A stretch of 64,000 nucleotides of DNA from Pseudomonadales bacterium (lineage in GTDB: Bacteria; Pseudomonadota; Gammaproteobacteria; Pseudomonadales; UBA7239), in contig JANQLY010000002.1 in the NCBI GenBank assembly GCA_028280345.1, positions 124,001 to 188,000 on the forward strand, in the 5' to 3' direction. The notes under the pieces are model-generated. The model did no database searches. It was not told the DNA's origin and saw nothing but the letters and a program-made list of their open reading frames with translations. This document shows positions 53,090 to 62,234 of the stretch, piece by piece. Position 1 is the stretch's first letter. Every line of letters starts with the position of its first letter. The translations under genes were made by a program, and so were the position numbers.

Positions 53090-54766
53090 TTGAAATCAAT
53101 CAATAATCTATACCGTTTCGCCCAGGAACGTAGTACGCCGGGTCCTTTCCTGGGATGTCTTTTCAAATGCTTCAGTCATTTGGCGTTGCCGCTTCTTGTT
53201 CTATTTTCCAGTCATACCTTGTCCATAGACGTTGACAGTGATGGTTCGCTGGCTGAGGAAGAGATGTTGGCGGGAACTAGCGATAATGACCCGAATGAGA
53301 GGCCTTATTGGTGGCGCACCTTTAACGGAGACCATCCAGGTGATTATTTGGGTTATTCGGTCAGCGGCGCCGGCGATGTGAATAATGATGGCTACGGGGA
53401 TCTGATTGTCGGCGCGTATCGGGATGACAATAACGGCGCTGATAGCGGCACAACGCGAGTGTTCTCCGGTGTGGATGGTTCGATTCTCCATGCTTTTAAT
53501 GGTGATAGTGCGGGTGACTGGTCGGGCTATGCGGTCAGCAGTGCCGGCGATGTGAACGGTGATGGTTACGGGGATCTGATTGTCGGCGCTTCCAGAGATG
53601 GCAACAACGGTAATTTTAGTGGTTCAGCGCGGGTATTCTCCGGTGTGGATGGCTCTATTCTATATACCTTTAATGGCGATAATGAGAATGATTATTTTGG
53701 TGTTTCAGTCAGTGATGCCGGTGATGTGAATGGCGATGGCTATGGGGACCTGATTGTTGGGGCAACGTTCGATGACAATAACGGAGCTGACAGTGGCTCA
53801 GCGCGGGTATTCTCCGGTGTGGATGGTTCTATTCTGTACACCTTTAACGGTGACAGTGAAGGTGATTGGTTTGGTGTTTCTGTTAGCGATGCAGGGGATG
53901 TAGATGGCGATAGCCGCGGAGACCTGATTGTTGGAGCTTATCTGGATGATAACAATGGTTATAGAAGTGGCTCGGCGAGGGTGTTCTCGGGTATGGATGG
54001 TTCTATTCTGTATACCTTTAATGGTGATGACGAAAATAACTATTTTGGCTTTTCGGTCGATGGTGCCGGCGATGTGAATAATGATGGCTATGGGGATCTG
54101 ATTGTCGGCGCTTACAGGGATGATAATAACGGCACGGAAAGTGGCTCAGCACGGGTATTCAGTGGTGCGGATGGTGCAATCTTGTACACCTTTGCGGGTG
54201 ACAGTGCCGGCGACTTTTTTGGTCGGTCGGTTAGTGGTATTGGTGATATAAACAATGACGGTTATGCCGACCTTATGGTTGGCGCTGATGAAGATGACAA
54301 TAACGGCACGAGCAGTGGCTCGGTGCGGATATTCAGTGGTGTAAATGGCTCGATCCTCTATAACCTTAATGGCGACAGTGAGGGTGATGGTTTTGGTCGT
54401 TCCGTTAGTGGTGCCGGTGATGTAAACAATGACGGCTACCCGGATGTGATAGTCGGGGCTTACGGGGATGATAATAACGATATTTTCAGTGGTTCAGCGC
54501 GGGTGATATTGAGCTCGGATTTGGTTGGTGATCGGGATCTTGACTTTGTTTTGAATGGTGTCGATGCATTTCCTGATGATCCTTCTGAATGGCTTGATAC
54601 GGATGAAGATGATATCGGTAATAACGAGGATTGGGATGATGATGGTGACGGTGCTCCGGATATCGTGGATAGTGCCCCGTTGGATCACAATAATTCCACG
54701 GAGCTGGCTTTGCCTATCGATTCAACCTTCAAAGGTCTTGGGTATAAGGCGTCTCATCAACAGTAA
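53090..54766 (+). CDS. Secreted FG-GAP (integrin-like) seven-repeat protein
   Basis: 558 residues from TTG 53090, with AAAGGAA upstream. A 20-residue hydrophobic segment (HLALPLLVLFSSHTLSI, about 39-55) acts as a signal or anchor. A short Asp-rich linker (IDVDSDGSLAEEEM) precedes seven near-identical 58-residue FG-GAP repeats starting near residue 80, each with GDVNxDGYGDLIVGA. They are encoded by seven direct repeats of exactly 174 bp. The C-terminal 70 residues carry thrombospondin-3-like DTDEDDIGN and DDDGDGAPD motifs. It is the smaller divergent relative of the 983-residue protein. It probably binds calcium outside the cell; binding partner unknown. Confidence 0.87.
   Translation: MKSINNLYRFAQERSTPGPFLGCLFKCFSHLALPLLVLFSSHTLSIDVDSDGSLAEEEMLAGTSDNDPNERPYWWRTFNGDHPGDYLGYSVSGAGDVNNDGYGDLIVGAYRDDNNGADSGTTRVFSGVDGSILHAFNGDSAGDWSGYAVSSAGDVNGDGYGDLIVGASRDGNNGNFSGSARVFSGVDGSILYTFNGDNENDYFGVSVSDAGDVNGDGYGDLIVGATFDDNNGADSGSARVFSGVDGSILYTFNGDSEGDWFGVSVSDAGDVDGDSRGDLIVGAYLDDNNGYRSGSARVFSGMDGSILYTFNGDDENNYFGFSVDGAGDVNNDGYGDLIVGAYRDDNNGTESGSARVFSGADGAILYTFAGDSAGDFFGRSVSGIGDINNDGYADLMVGADEDDNNGTSSGSVRIFSGVNGSILYNLNGDSEGDGFGRSVSGAGDVNNDGYPDVIVGAYGDDNNDIFSGSARVILSSDLVGDRDLDFVLNGVDAFPDDPSEWLDTDEDDIGNNEDWDDDGDGAPDIVDSAPLDHNNSTELALPIDSTFKGLGYKASHQQ
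53327..54544 (+). repeat. Seven intragenic direct repeats of exactly 174 bp
   Basis: Units start at 53327, 53501, 53675, 53849, 54023, 54197 and 54371, each opening with a GGN-GAN codon pair (Gly-Asp) and encoding 58 residues. The spacing never deviates. Long stretches such as the GATCTGATTGTCGGCGC-type segments are shared between units, which implies recent duplication or gene conversion. Confidence 0.93.
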
Positions 54767-54905
54767 TCTTCCCGGTCATAGTGTATTCTCGAAGTGGAAA
54801 CGTAAGAGATAATCTAACGCTTATTGGCAAGATTAAAATCTACCTGATAGGGTAGTTATATTGAGTGCAATAAATATACTTAAAAGACAGTAACCAGGAG
54901 TCCCC

Positions 54906-55253
54906 ATGTTCTTCGAGCGCGCCCGTCACGACCTTCTTCCCACTCGCGAGTTTATTGTTCGTATGATTCGCTGCTATTTGTTTGCCACGGCCTTTCTGGC
55001 ATTTTCCCTGTTCGTGGGCATCGTGGGGTTCAATATGATCGAAGGCTTTAATTTCAAAATGGCGCTGGTGAATGCGGCTTCAATGCTTGGTTCTGTCGAT
55101 TTGCCTTATCCTCCCAAATCCGGTTACGGCATGTTGTTTGCGGCCTGGTATGGTTTGTTTGCTGAGACAGTCTTCCTGCTTGCGGTTGCCACCTTGCTGG
55201 CTCCGGTGATTCATCGCATCTACCACCGCTTTCATCTTATTGAGGAGGAATAG
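54906..55253 (+). CDS. Small membrane protein, two-TM channel-like, unknown function
   Basis: 115 residues. Helix 1 is CYLFATAFLAFSLFVGIVGF. A loop with MLGSVDLPYPPKSGYG follows, then helix 2 YGLFAETVFLLAVATLLAP and a basic cytoplasmic tail. The TM-loop-TM plan recalls two-helix potassium channels, but the loop has no TxGYG selectivity filter, so conduction cannot be claimed. The ATG at 54906 has a good AGGAG site. Its last 17 bp overlap the end of the convergent glycosyltransferase gene. Confidence 0.7.
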   Translation: MFFERARHDLLPTREFIVRMIRCYLFATAFLAFSLFVGIVGFNMIEGFNFKMALVNAASMLGSVDLPYPPKSGYGMLFAAWYGLFAETVFLLAVATLLAPVIHRIYHRFHLIEEE

Positions 55254-56463
55254 GGGATATCTTGTACTGGAACGGGCAATTGTTCAGACTCTGCGGCAAT
55301 GGTTGATCCGGGTAGCTGTTATCCCGGAGTGTATGAATCAGTTTTAGGGTTTTAAAGCCATCAAGCCAGTCGTGCATGTGTTTTAGAAACTGCTCCGTGT
55401 TTTTTGCCTGTTTGCGGCTGTGAGTTAGCCCTTCGTCGAACCGAATGATTTCAAGAGCATTGTCCAGTTCAATGGAAAGATTAACCGGTTTTTCCTCATT
55501 AAAAAAACTTTCAAGTTGTTTGAGCAGGGTTTTGAGTTCAGCAAAAACCTGTGGGTGGTAGCTGCAGTAATCGGTTTGTGGATTGTTGAGTGCCATAATA
55601 CTTGCAACTGCCGGGCCTGTGCCAAATGGCACTCTATCGGAAACACGTGCCTCAAGCTTGATGCGGCATTCAGGAATAAAGAGAACCTCACCGGTTTTGG
55701 CAAGTTTGTTTAATAGATAAAAATCCTCGCCGCCATTACGTTTTGGAAAACCACGTACCCTGGCATAGTATTCGTAATGAACAGCAAGCGTGCTGCCCAG
55801 CGTATAAAACGCATAGGGGGAGCCGGCCCATTCGAGACCTGCATGGTAGTATCGTAAATGTTGTTCATACAGTATTGTGGCGCTGCGTAGCGTTTCATCT
55901 ATTTGTGGGTCTTTTACATCGTGATAAAAATCAAACACCCGTGCGGCACACGGTACGTCAGTTTGTTCGAAATAGTTATCAGGTAAGCTTGCGTCCGCAT
56001 CGCTGGAATATATCCATGGATCGCGTATTACCTGTTGTGTAATCAGCCGACATGCGATATCGCAACCGATCTTGCGCGCGAGGCCAACCCCCTGTGCTGC
56101 GGGAATGCTGTTGTGAGCGGTGCGGTCAATCACGAGCAACTGCGAGGTCTGGTTGTCTTTGCCAAACAGATAGAGCGGTGCGAGTGACTGCTGTTGCGAA
56201 TAACGGGTCTGCATGGATGTTAGTAAAGCAGCATTTTGCTGGTGCGTTTCTACTGTGGCATTGTCTGGCTCGTTGATAATCACAATTAACAGGTAGGATT
56301 TGTCACCAAACTGTGACTCAAAGCGGTCGATAAAGGTCATATCTTCGGCACAGGCGGGAATTACCAGACAGTATTCGAATTGGTTAGTTGAAAACCAGTC
56401 GGGCAGGTTAGCGGCTTCCGTTTCTATGTGGCGTTGCAGATATTGTTGCAGTGCATTGGCCAT
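55237..56463 (-). CDS. Glycosyltransferase family 2-like (GT-A) protein
   Basis: 408 residues, soluble. FEYCLVIPACAEDMTFID opens a GT-A fold. WIYSSDADASLPDNYF carries the DxD-type metal motif, and GSTLAVHYEYYARVRGFPKRNGGEDFYLLNKL contains the acceptor-site GGEDF motif of GT2 enzymes. The last 130 residues are helical. Donor and acceptor sugars are unknown, and no other envelope-sugar genes flank it. It precedes miaE's downstream end by 20 bp on the same strand, so the pair may be co-transcribed. Confidence 0.84.
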   Translation of the reverse strand: MANALQQYLQRHIETEAANLPDWFSTNQFEYCLVIPACAEDMTFIDRFESQFGDKSYLLIVIINEPDNATVETHQQNAALLTSMQTRYSQQQSLAPLYLFGKDNQTSQLLVIDRTAHNSIPAAQGVGLARKIGCDIACRLITQQVIRDPWIYSSDADASLPDNYFEQTDVPCAARVFDFYHDVKDPQIDETLRSATILYEQHLRYYHAGLEWAGSPYAFYTLGSTLAVHYEYYARVRGFPKRNGGEDFYLLNKLAKTGEVLFIPECRIKLEARVSDRVPFGTGPAVASIMALNNPQTDYCSYHPQVFAELKTLLKQLESFFNEEKPVNLSIELDNALEIIRFDEGLTHSRKQAKNTEQFLKHMHDWLDGFKTLKLIHTLRDNSYPDQPLPQSLNNCPFQYKISPIPPQ

Positions 56464-56483
56464 GAGAATAGTCGGAATTGCAA

Positions 56484-57077
56484 TCAGTGCAGCGCGCAGC
56501 GCAGCGGTAAATTGCGCACGATCTCTGCTTCGACATCCAGCAGTTCATCCAGACGTGCATTCACTTCATTGTTAGGCAGATAATGATGGGCGAGTTCGAT
56601 AAAAATATTCTGATGGCGTTCTTCAGACTGGGTGATGGTTTGGTAGAACGTAAAAAGTTCTGCATCTGAGCTTGAGTTGTGATCCGGGCTGAGTGCGTCA
56701 CGCACCAGACCAAAGCGCTCGGCGCCGCGGGCCTCGACAATCGCACCGATGATCAGGCGATCCATAAGATAGAGGTCACTGTCCTTGCGAAAATACTTGC
56801 GTAGTTGGTTGATATAAGGATCTTTCTCATCCGGGGTTTGAGTGAGTCCACGTGACTGCATCACTTTGATCACATCGCGGAAGTGAGCGAGCTCTTCAAT
56901 CGCGATATCCGTCATGATTTTCACCAGATGATCGCGATCCGGATAGTGGGAGGCCATGGAAAGTGCCATACCTGAGGCTTTTTTCTCGGCGGCGGCATGA
57001 TCCGGCAGGAAGGTATCCATATCGGAGCTGACGATATCGGCCCATTCGGCGGGGGTGTGGTAGCGTAGGGTAAACAT
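56484..57077 (-). CDS. miaE: tRNA 2-methylthio-N6-isopentenyl adenosine-37 hydroxylase MiaE
   Basis: 197 residues with a ferritin-like four-helix di-iron centre: Glu in the AAEKKASG helix, EELAHFRDV (ExxH), EARGAERFG, and SEERHQNIF (ExxH). MiaE hydroxylates the isopentenyl group of ms2i6A37 in tRNAs that read U-starting codons and needs oxygen. The substrate tRNAs include the Ser family, though not the GGA isoacceptor alone. It is divergent from fabV. Confidence 0.93.
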   Translation of the reverse strand: MFTLRYHTPAEWADIVSSDMDTFLPDHAAAEKKASGMALSMASHYPDRDHLVKIMTDIAIEELAHFRDVIKVMQSRGLTQTPDEKDPYINQLRKYFRKDSDLYLMDRLIIGAIVEARGAERFGLVRDALSPDHNSSSDAELFTFYQTITQSEERHQNIFIELAHHYLPNNEVNARLDELLDVEAEIVRNLPLRCALH

Positions 57078-57230
57078 GCGGCGATTATAACGGCTGTTGC
57101 AACTGTTTGCGGGGGTAGTAGTTGCAGCGGTACTTAATCATTATAATGTGCGACTTTTGGTCGGAAGTTATTCTACATCGAGGCCAAAATCGCATTTGTA
57201 CCAGCAAGGGTTTCAGAAAGGGGTCAATAT

Positions 57231-58418
57231 ATGGTCATTAAGCCAAAAGTTCGGGGTTTCATTTGTACCAATGCCCATCCGGCGGGATGTGCAGCCAATG
57301 TGCAGGAGCAGATTGCCTATGTGAAGCAGCAGGGGGCTGTGGAAAACGGGCCGAAAAATGTGCTCGTGATCGGGGCATCTACGGGCTATGGGCTGGCGTC
57401 GAGGATTTCAGCAGCGTTTGGTTGTGGCGCGAAAACCATCGGTCTGTTCTTTGAAAAGCCCGGGGAAGAGAAACGCACCGGATCAGCAGGTTGGTACAAT
57501 TCGGCGGCGTTTCATCAGGCCGCTGAAGCGGAAGGGCTTTATGCGAAAAGCATTAATGGTGATGCGTTTTCCGATGAGATCAAGCAGCAGACGATTGACC
57601 TGATCAAGCAGGATCTCGGCCAGGTGGATCTGGTGGTGTATAGCCTCGCGTCGCCGCGTCGCCAGCACCCAAAAACTGGAGAAGTATTCAATTCCACACT
57701 GAAGCCGATCGGCAAATCGGTTACCCAGCGCGGCGTAAACACCAACAAGAACGTTATTGAGGAAGTCACTCTCGAAGCGGCTACGGATGAGGAAATTGCC
57801 GGTACAGTTGCGGTGATGGGGGGCGAAGATTGGGAAATGTGGATCGATGCACTTTCCGCAGCCGGTGTACTCGCCGAAGGCTGTAAAACCACAGCCTATA
57901 CCTACCTCGGTGAGAAGGTGACCTGGGATATTTATTGGCACGGTACGATTGGTGCGGCGAAAAAAGATCTCGACCGCGCCTGTGGTGTGATTCAGCAAAA
58001 ACTTGATGGTATCAATGGCAATGCCTATGTGTCGGTGCTCAAGGCAGTAGTGACCCAGGCGTCGGCGGCAATTCCGATTATGCCGCTCTATCTGGCACTG
58101 CTGTTCAAGGTGATGAAGGAAAAGGGCATTCACGAGGGTTGTATTGAACAGGTTTACGGCCTGTTTGCCGGTGGTCTGACCGATGCCGAGCCGGAACTTG
58201 ATGAAGACGGCCGCTTGCGTCGCGATGGTCTCGAATTACAGCCGGAGGTTCAGCAAACCGTCGAAGAGCTTTGGCTGCAGGTGACTGATGACAACCTCAA
58301 TGATATTTCTGACTATCAGGGCTACAAGGACGAGTTTCTCAAGTTGTTCGGGTTTGGCTTTGACAGCGTGGATTACGAACAGGATATCAGCCCGGTGGTT
58401 GATATCGAACTGGCCTGA
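57231..58418 (+). CDS. fabV: Enoyl-ACP reductase FabV / trans-2-enoyl-CoA reductase
   Basis: 395 residues, standard for FabV. The N-terminal block [14 protein letters not shown], the NADH-binding [20 protein letters not shown], the SLASPRR block and the catalytic Tyr-x8-Lys ([10 protein letters not shown]) are all present. FabV completes each fatty-acid elongation cycle and is poorly sensitive to triclosan. The ATG at 57231 is preceded by AAAGGGG. A separate fabI is not in the window. The downstream MBL hydrolase starts 18 bp later. Confidence 0.95.
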   Translation: MVIKPKVRGFICTNAHPAGCAANVQEQIAYVKQQGAVENGPKNVLVIGASTGYGLASRISAAFGCGAKTIGLFFEKPGEEKRTGSAGWYNSAAFHQAAEAEGLYAKSINGDAFSDEIKQQTIDLIKQDLGQVDLVVYSLASPRRQHPKTGEVFNSTLKPIGKSVTQRGVNTNKNVIEEVTLEAATDEEIAGTVAVMGGEDWEMWIDALSAAGVLAEGCKTTAYTYLGEKVTWDIYWHGTIGAAKKDLDRACGVIQQKLDGINGNAYVSVLKAVVTQASAAIPIMPLYLALLFKVMKEKGIHEGCIEQVYGLFAGGLTDAEPELDEDGRLRRDGLELQPEVQQTVEELWLQVTDDNLNDISDYQGYKDEFLKLFGFGFDSVDYEQDISPVVDIELA

Positions 58419-58436
58419 TCACGTTCAGACCGCGCT

Positions 58437-59318
58437 ATGAGTGTGACAGGCGAAGGCATTATTGCGGGTGAGGAAACCCGGCTTTCGCCACTGGTGCGTC
58501 GCATAACTGCGCCGAATCCGAGCCCGCTCACGGGCCCGGGTACAAATACCTATCTGATTGGCAATAAGGATGTAGCGGTGCTCGATCCCGGGCCCGCTGA
58601 TAAAGATCATATTGAGGCGATCCTCGCCGCTCTCGAGAGCAAGCAACAGCATTTGCGCTGGATACTCGTGACCCACACTCATGCGGATCATTCCCCGGGG
58701 GCAGCGTTACTGGCTCAGCAAACCGGCGCGCAACTGATTGGAGCAACCTGTGATGATGGTCTTCAGGATCCGACCTTTCAGGTAAAACAACAACTGGTGC
58801 ACGGGGAGTGTCTGGAGACGGATGAATTCTGCCTTGAAGCGATTCACACGCCGGGCCATGTCAGCAACCACTTTTGCTATTGCCTGCACGAAGAGGGCAT
58901 GGTGTTTGCCGGAGATCACATAATGGAAGGCTCCACCGTCGTGATTGTGCCGCCGGGAGGGGATATGGCGGACTACATTGCCTCCCTGAAACTGCTGCGT
59001 GACTATCCACTGAGCAGTATTGCCCCGGGCCACGGCAATCTGATTACGGATTCATTGGCCTGGGTGGACTATCTGATCGAGCACCGTCTGCAGCGTGAAC
59101 GCAAGGTGCTGGACCGTCTGGGTGGTATGAAGGACGAAACGACGCTGCAAGCACTGACAAAAGTGGTCTATGACGATGTCGATCCGTCATTGCACCTGAT
59201 CGCCAGTGTGTCGTTGTGGGCGCATTTGCTCAAGCTGGAACGGGAGGGGCTGGCCAGGCGCACGGATAGTGATGCGGGTGAGTTTGGCGAGCAGTGCTGG
59301 GTGATAGTCCCGGCGTAA
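58437..59318 (+). CDS. MBL-fold metallo-hydrolase (LACTB2-like)
   Basis: 293 residues. The metallo-beta-lactamase HxHxDH motif is in VTHTHADHSPGA. Further metal ligands lie in HTPGHVSNHF, FAGDHIMEGST and APGHGNLI. A C-terminal winged-helix-like region (TLQALTKVVYDDVDP) matches the LACTB2/endoribonuclease-like group. Substrate could be a thioester or RNA; unknown. It starts 18 bp after fabV. Confidence 0.86.
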   Translation: MSVTGEGIIAGEETRLSPLVRRITAPNPSPLTGPGTNTYLIGNKDVAVLDPGPADKDHIEAILAALESKQQHLRWILVTHTHADHSPGAALLAQQTGAQLIGATCDDGLQDPTFQVKQQLVHGECLETDEFCLEAIHTPGHVSNHFCYCLHEEGMVFAGDHIMEGSTVVIVPPGGDMADYIASLKLLRDYPLSSIAPGHGNLITDSLAWVDYLIEHRLQRERKVLDRLGGMKDETTLQALTKVVYDDVDPSLHLIASVSLWAHLLKLEREGLARRTDSDAGEFGEQCWVIVPA

Positions 59319-59399
59319 CAGATTGATTCCTAATAAAGCTTGAGCCAAGCGGCCTGCGTCAGTAACATTACCGCCTTTGCGGACCAAGACCCATATCCC

Positions 59400-60278
59400 A
59401 TGAATATTACCGGCAGTATTGTTGCGTTAGCCACTCCTATGAAAGCCGATGGTTCGGTGGACTGGAGCAGCCTCGACCACCTTCTCGAGTTCCATATTGA
59501 ACAGGGTACCAACGCCATTGTGGCGGTGGGCACGACCGGCGAGTCGGCCACCCTGACTATACCGGAGCACAAGGCGGTGATTGCCCGTGTGGTGGAAACC
59601 AGCAATGGTCGTGTTCCGGTGATTGCAGGTACTGGCGCCAATTCAACCCAGGAAGCCGTGGAACTCACCGAAGCGGCAAAAGAAGTAGGTGCCGACGCCT
59701 GTCTGCTGGTCACGCCGTATTACAACAAGCCAACCCAGCAGGGGCTTTATCTGCATCACAAAACCATTGCCGAAGCGGTCAATATCCCCCAGATTCTCTA
59801 CAATGTGCCGGGCCGTACGGCCTGCGATATGCTACCGGAAACCGTTGAGCGCCTTGCGAGCATTAATAATATTATCGGCATCAAGGAAGCCACGGGTGAT
59901 ATGGAGCGGGCCAGGGCGGTGATCGAACGCTGTGATAGTGATTTCCTTGTGTATTCCGGTGATGATGAAACCGCTGTTGAATTAATGCTGATGGGTGGCA
60001 AGGGCAGTATTTCGGTGACGGCAAATGTAGCGCCGGCGGCACTGGCAGAAATGTGTCGCCTTGCGATGGCCGGTGAAGCCGATGCAGCCCGCGCTGCAAA
60101 CGACAAACTCATGCCCATTCACAAGGCTCTGTTCGTTGAAGCAAACCCGATTCCGGTAAAATGGGCGTTACAGGCCATGGGTCTGATCGGTGATGGTATT
60201 CGTTTGCCGCTCACAACCCTTTCTGAAAATTATCACGACGAGGTTCGTGCCGCCCTGCAGCAAGTCGGAGTTATTTAA
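59400..60278 (+). CDS. dapA: 4-hydroxy-tetrahydrodipicolinate synthase
   Basis: 292 residues from ATG 59400 ([14 protein letters not shown]), matching the E. coli start; the upstream extension to 59340 is not conserved. GTTGESATL carries the pyruvate-binding threonines, YNVPGRT the catalytic tyrosine and GIKEATGD the Schiff-base lysine. DapA condenses pyruvate with aspartate semialdehyde at the entry to lysine and diaminopimelate. The stop overlaps the bamC start (TAATG). The dapA-bamC-MBL-purC order is that of Pseudomonas. Confidence 0.96.
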   Translation: MNITGSIVALATPMKADGSVDWSSLDHLLEFHIEQGTNAIVAVGTTGESATLTIPEHKAVIARVVETSNGRVPVIAGTGANSTQEAVELTEAAKEVGADACLLVTPYYNKPTQQGLYLHHKTIAEAVNIPQILYNVPGRTACDMLPETVERLASINNIIGIKEATGDMERARAVIERCDSDFLVYSGDDETAVELMLMGGKGSISVTANVAPAALAEMCRLAMAGEADAARAANDKLMPIHKALFVEANPIPVKWALQAMGLIGDGIRLPLTTLSENYHDEVRAALQQVGVI

Positions 60279-61351
60279 TGCGTTTTAGTTTTGGCAAGCT
60301 GTCGCTTGTTCTGGTTACCCTGTTTACTCTTAATGCCTGTGGCTCACTGTTTGGTCGCGATGGTTACTTCCGTGATCGCGGCGATTCCTACGTGTATGCA
60401 GAAGAAATTCCACCGATGTCAGTGCCTGAAGAGCTTGATGATTCCGCGATCACCGAGTTGTTTGTGATTCCCCCGGTATCAAATGATTACGTAGATCCGG
60501 ATGTGGAATTTGAAGCGCCGCGTCACAGCATGATTGAAGCGCGTGAAGTGGCTCAGGTAAAAATACAGAAACTAGGTACGCGGCGCTGGATTGCAATTAA
60601 TAGCCCTCCCGGAGGCGTCTGGCCACAGGTTAACAGCTATCTGGACGAGCAGAGTATCAAGGTGGCCCATTCAGATGCAGTGACCGGTGAAATTGAAACG
60701 GTGTGGCTGCGTCTGAAAGAGGAACCGGAAACCAAGGATCGTTACCGTTTAAGTGTGCAGCAGGGCTTACACCCGAATACCACAGAGATTCATATTGTCC
60801 AGATAACAGTGGATCGCATGGTGCCCGCAGAGGGCAAGGTGAACTGGCCCGACACGTCGATGAACGCAAACCGCGAAGCGTGGATGCTCAACAAACTTGC
60901 CAACCATCTGGCGCGACAGCAGGGAGATTCTATATCGCTGTTGGCGCAAGCTATCGGCGGTGATCGCAAGGTAGAGCTGGTACGCCCTTATCAGGGAGAC
61001 CCTTTCCTGCTGGTTTATCTGGATATGGATCGCACCTGGGCAACGGTGAGTGGCGCGGTCAGTGATCAGGCGATGCGACTCGATGAAATGGTCGAATCTG
61101 AACGCCTGCTCAAGGTAACCTTTGATCCATCCTGGCGGCCGGAAGATGGGGAAGACGAAGACGGGTTCTTCAGTCGTTTCTTTGATTTTGGTGATGACGA
61201 CGACAATGAAGGGTTGCGTCGCTATCACATATATCTCGAAGAGTTTGATCAAAATGAGATCAGGGTTTACGTTAAGGACAGTAACGGTAACCCCGTACCG
61301 CATCAGGAAGCAGCGAAAATTCTCAGCTATATTCGTTATCATCTCGTTTAA
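60278..61351 (+). CDS. bamC: Outer membrane protein assembly factor BamC
   Basis: 357 residues. Signal peptide with lipobox LNAC (lipidated Cys21). An N-terminal unstructured segment contains PPMSVPEELDDSAITELF, which binds BamD. Two helix-grip domains follow, with WIAINSPPGGVWPQVNSYLDE in the first. The last part is Asp/Glu-rich (DFGDDDDNE) before the second domain's end. BamC is the lipoprotein of the BAM complex that stabilises BamD. It is coupled to dapA by a one-base overlap. Confidence 0.93.
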   Translation: MRFSFGKLSLVLVTLFTLNACGSLFGRDGYFRDRGDSYVYAEEIPPMSVPEELDDSAITELFVIPPVSNDYVDPDVEFEAPRHSMIEAREVAQVKIQKLGTRRWIAINSPPGGVWPQVNSYLDEQSIKVAHSDAVTGEIETVWLRLKEEPETKDRYRLSVQQGLHPNTTEIHIVQITVDRMVPAEGKVNWPDTSMNANREAWMLNKLANHLARQQGDSISLLAQAIGGDRKVELVRPYQGDPFLLVYLDMDRTWATVSGAVSDQAMRLDEMVESERLLKVTFDPSWRPEDGEDEDGFFSRFFDFGDDDDNEGLRRYHIYLEEFDQNEIRVYVKDSNGNPVPHQEAAKILSYIRYHLV

Positions 61352-61356
61352 CACGA

Positions 61357-62112
61357 ATGAGATTTGCATCCATCGGCAGTGGCAGCAAGGGCAATGGTAC
61401 TCTTGTGCAGGTTGGCGATACCTGTGTGCTTATTGATTGTGGATTCACGATCAAGGAAACCGAGCAACGCCTTGCTCGCCTGGATGTGTCGGTAGAGCGA
61501 TTAAGCGCAATTCTTGTAACCCATGAGCACAGTGATCACATTGGTGGTGTAGGTCCGTTTGCCCGCCGTCACGATGTACCGGTCTATATCACGGCCGGCA
61601 CCCATCGCTCCGGTAAAACCGGCGAGGTTCCCCAACTGCATATTATTGATAGCCATGACACGTTTGTGTTGGGTGAACTGACCATTATTCCGGTGCCTGT
61701 GCCCCATGATTCACGTGAACCGGTGCAGTATGTGCTTGCAGCCAATAATAAAAAGCTCGGTGTGTTGACTGACCTCGGTTCGCTGACGCGCCATGTTACA
61801 GAACAATATCGTGATTGTGATGCATTGATTCTTGAATGTAACCATTGCCCGGGGATGTTGCAGGTGGGGCCTTATCCACCTTCAGTAAAAGAGCGTGTGG
61901 CTGGTGACTGGGGACATTTGAGTAACGAGCAGGCAGCGGCTTTTCTCGATCAGGTCGAAGGTGGCTTGCAGCACCTCGTGCTGGCCCATCTCAGTGAACA
62001 AAACAATTCTCTTGAGCAGGTGAAAGCAGTCATGGCGGATCGCCTGAAAAAAGCGCAAAATACACTCTTCGCCTGTCAGCAACAGGGTTTTGACTGGCTA
62101 ACGATTTCGTAA
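61357..62112 (+). CDS. MBL-fold metal-dependent hydrolase, WalJ/YycJ-like
   Basis: 251 residues. The N-terminal FASIGSGSKGNGTLVQVG strand motif, HxHxDH in VTHEHSDHIGGV, VPVPHDSREP, and DLGSLTRH and ECNHCPGML ligands define the YycJ/WalJ-like metallo-beta-lactamase-fold group. Members are putative nucleases or phosphodiesterases. It begins 5 bp after bamC and occupies the same place as the MBL gene between bamC and purC in Pseudomonas. Confidence 0.88.
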   Translation: MRFASIGSGSKGNGTLVQVGDTCVLIDCGFTIKETEQRLARLDVSVERLSAILVTHEHSDHIGGVGPFARRHDVPVYITAGTHRSGKTGEVPQLHIIDSHDTFVLGELTIIPVPVPHDSREPVQYVLAANNKKLGVLTDLGSLTRHVTEQYRDCDALILECNHCPGMLQVGPYPPSVKERVAGDWGHLSNEQAAAFLDQVEGGLQHLVLAHLSEQNNSLEQVKAVMADRLKKAQNTLFACQQQGFDWLTIS

Positions 62113-62234
62113 TGAAATCAATAGTTTGGCTGGTATTTGTCTATTGGCAAGTGCTTTGGTGGCGGTTAAAAATCTGCTAAAGTCCGCTGTTTCGTTTCAC
62201 CTGATCTATTTTTCTTCACAACAAAGCTGATGTT

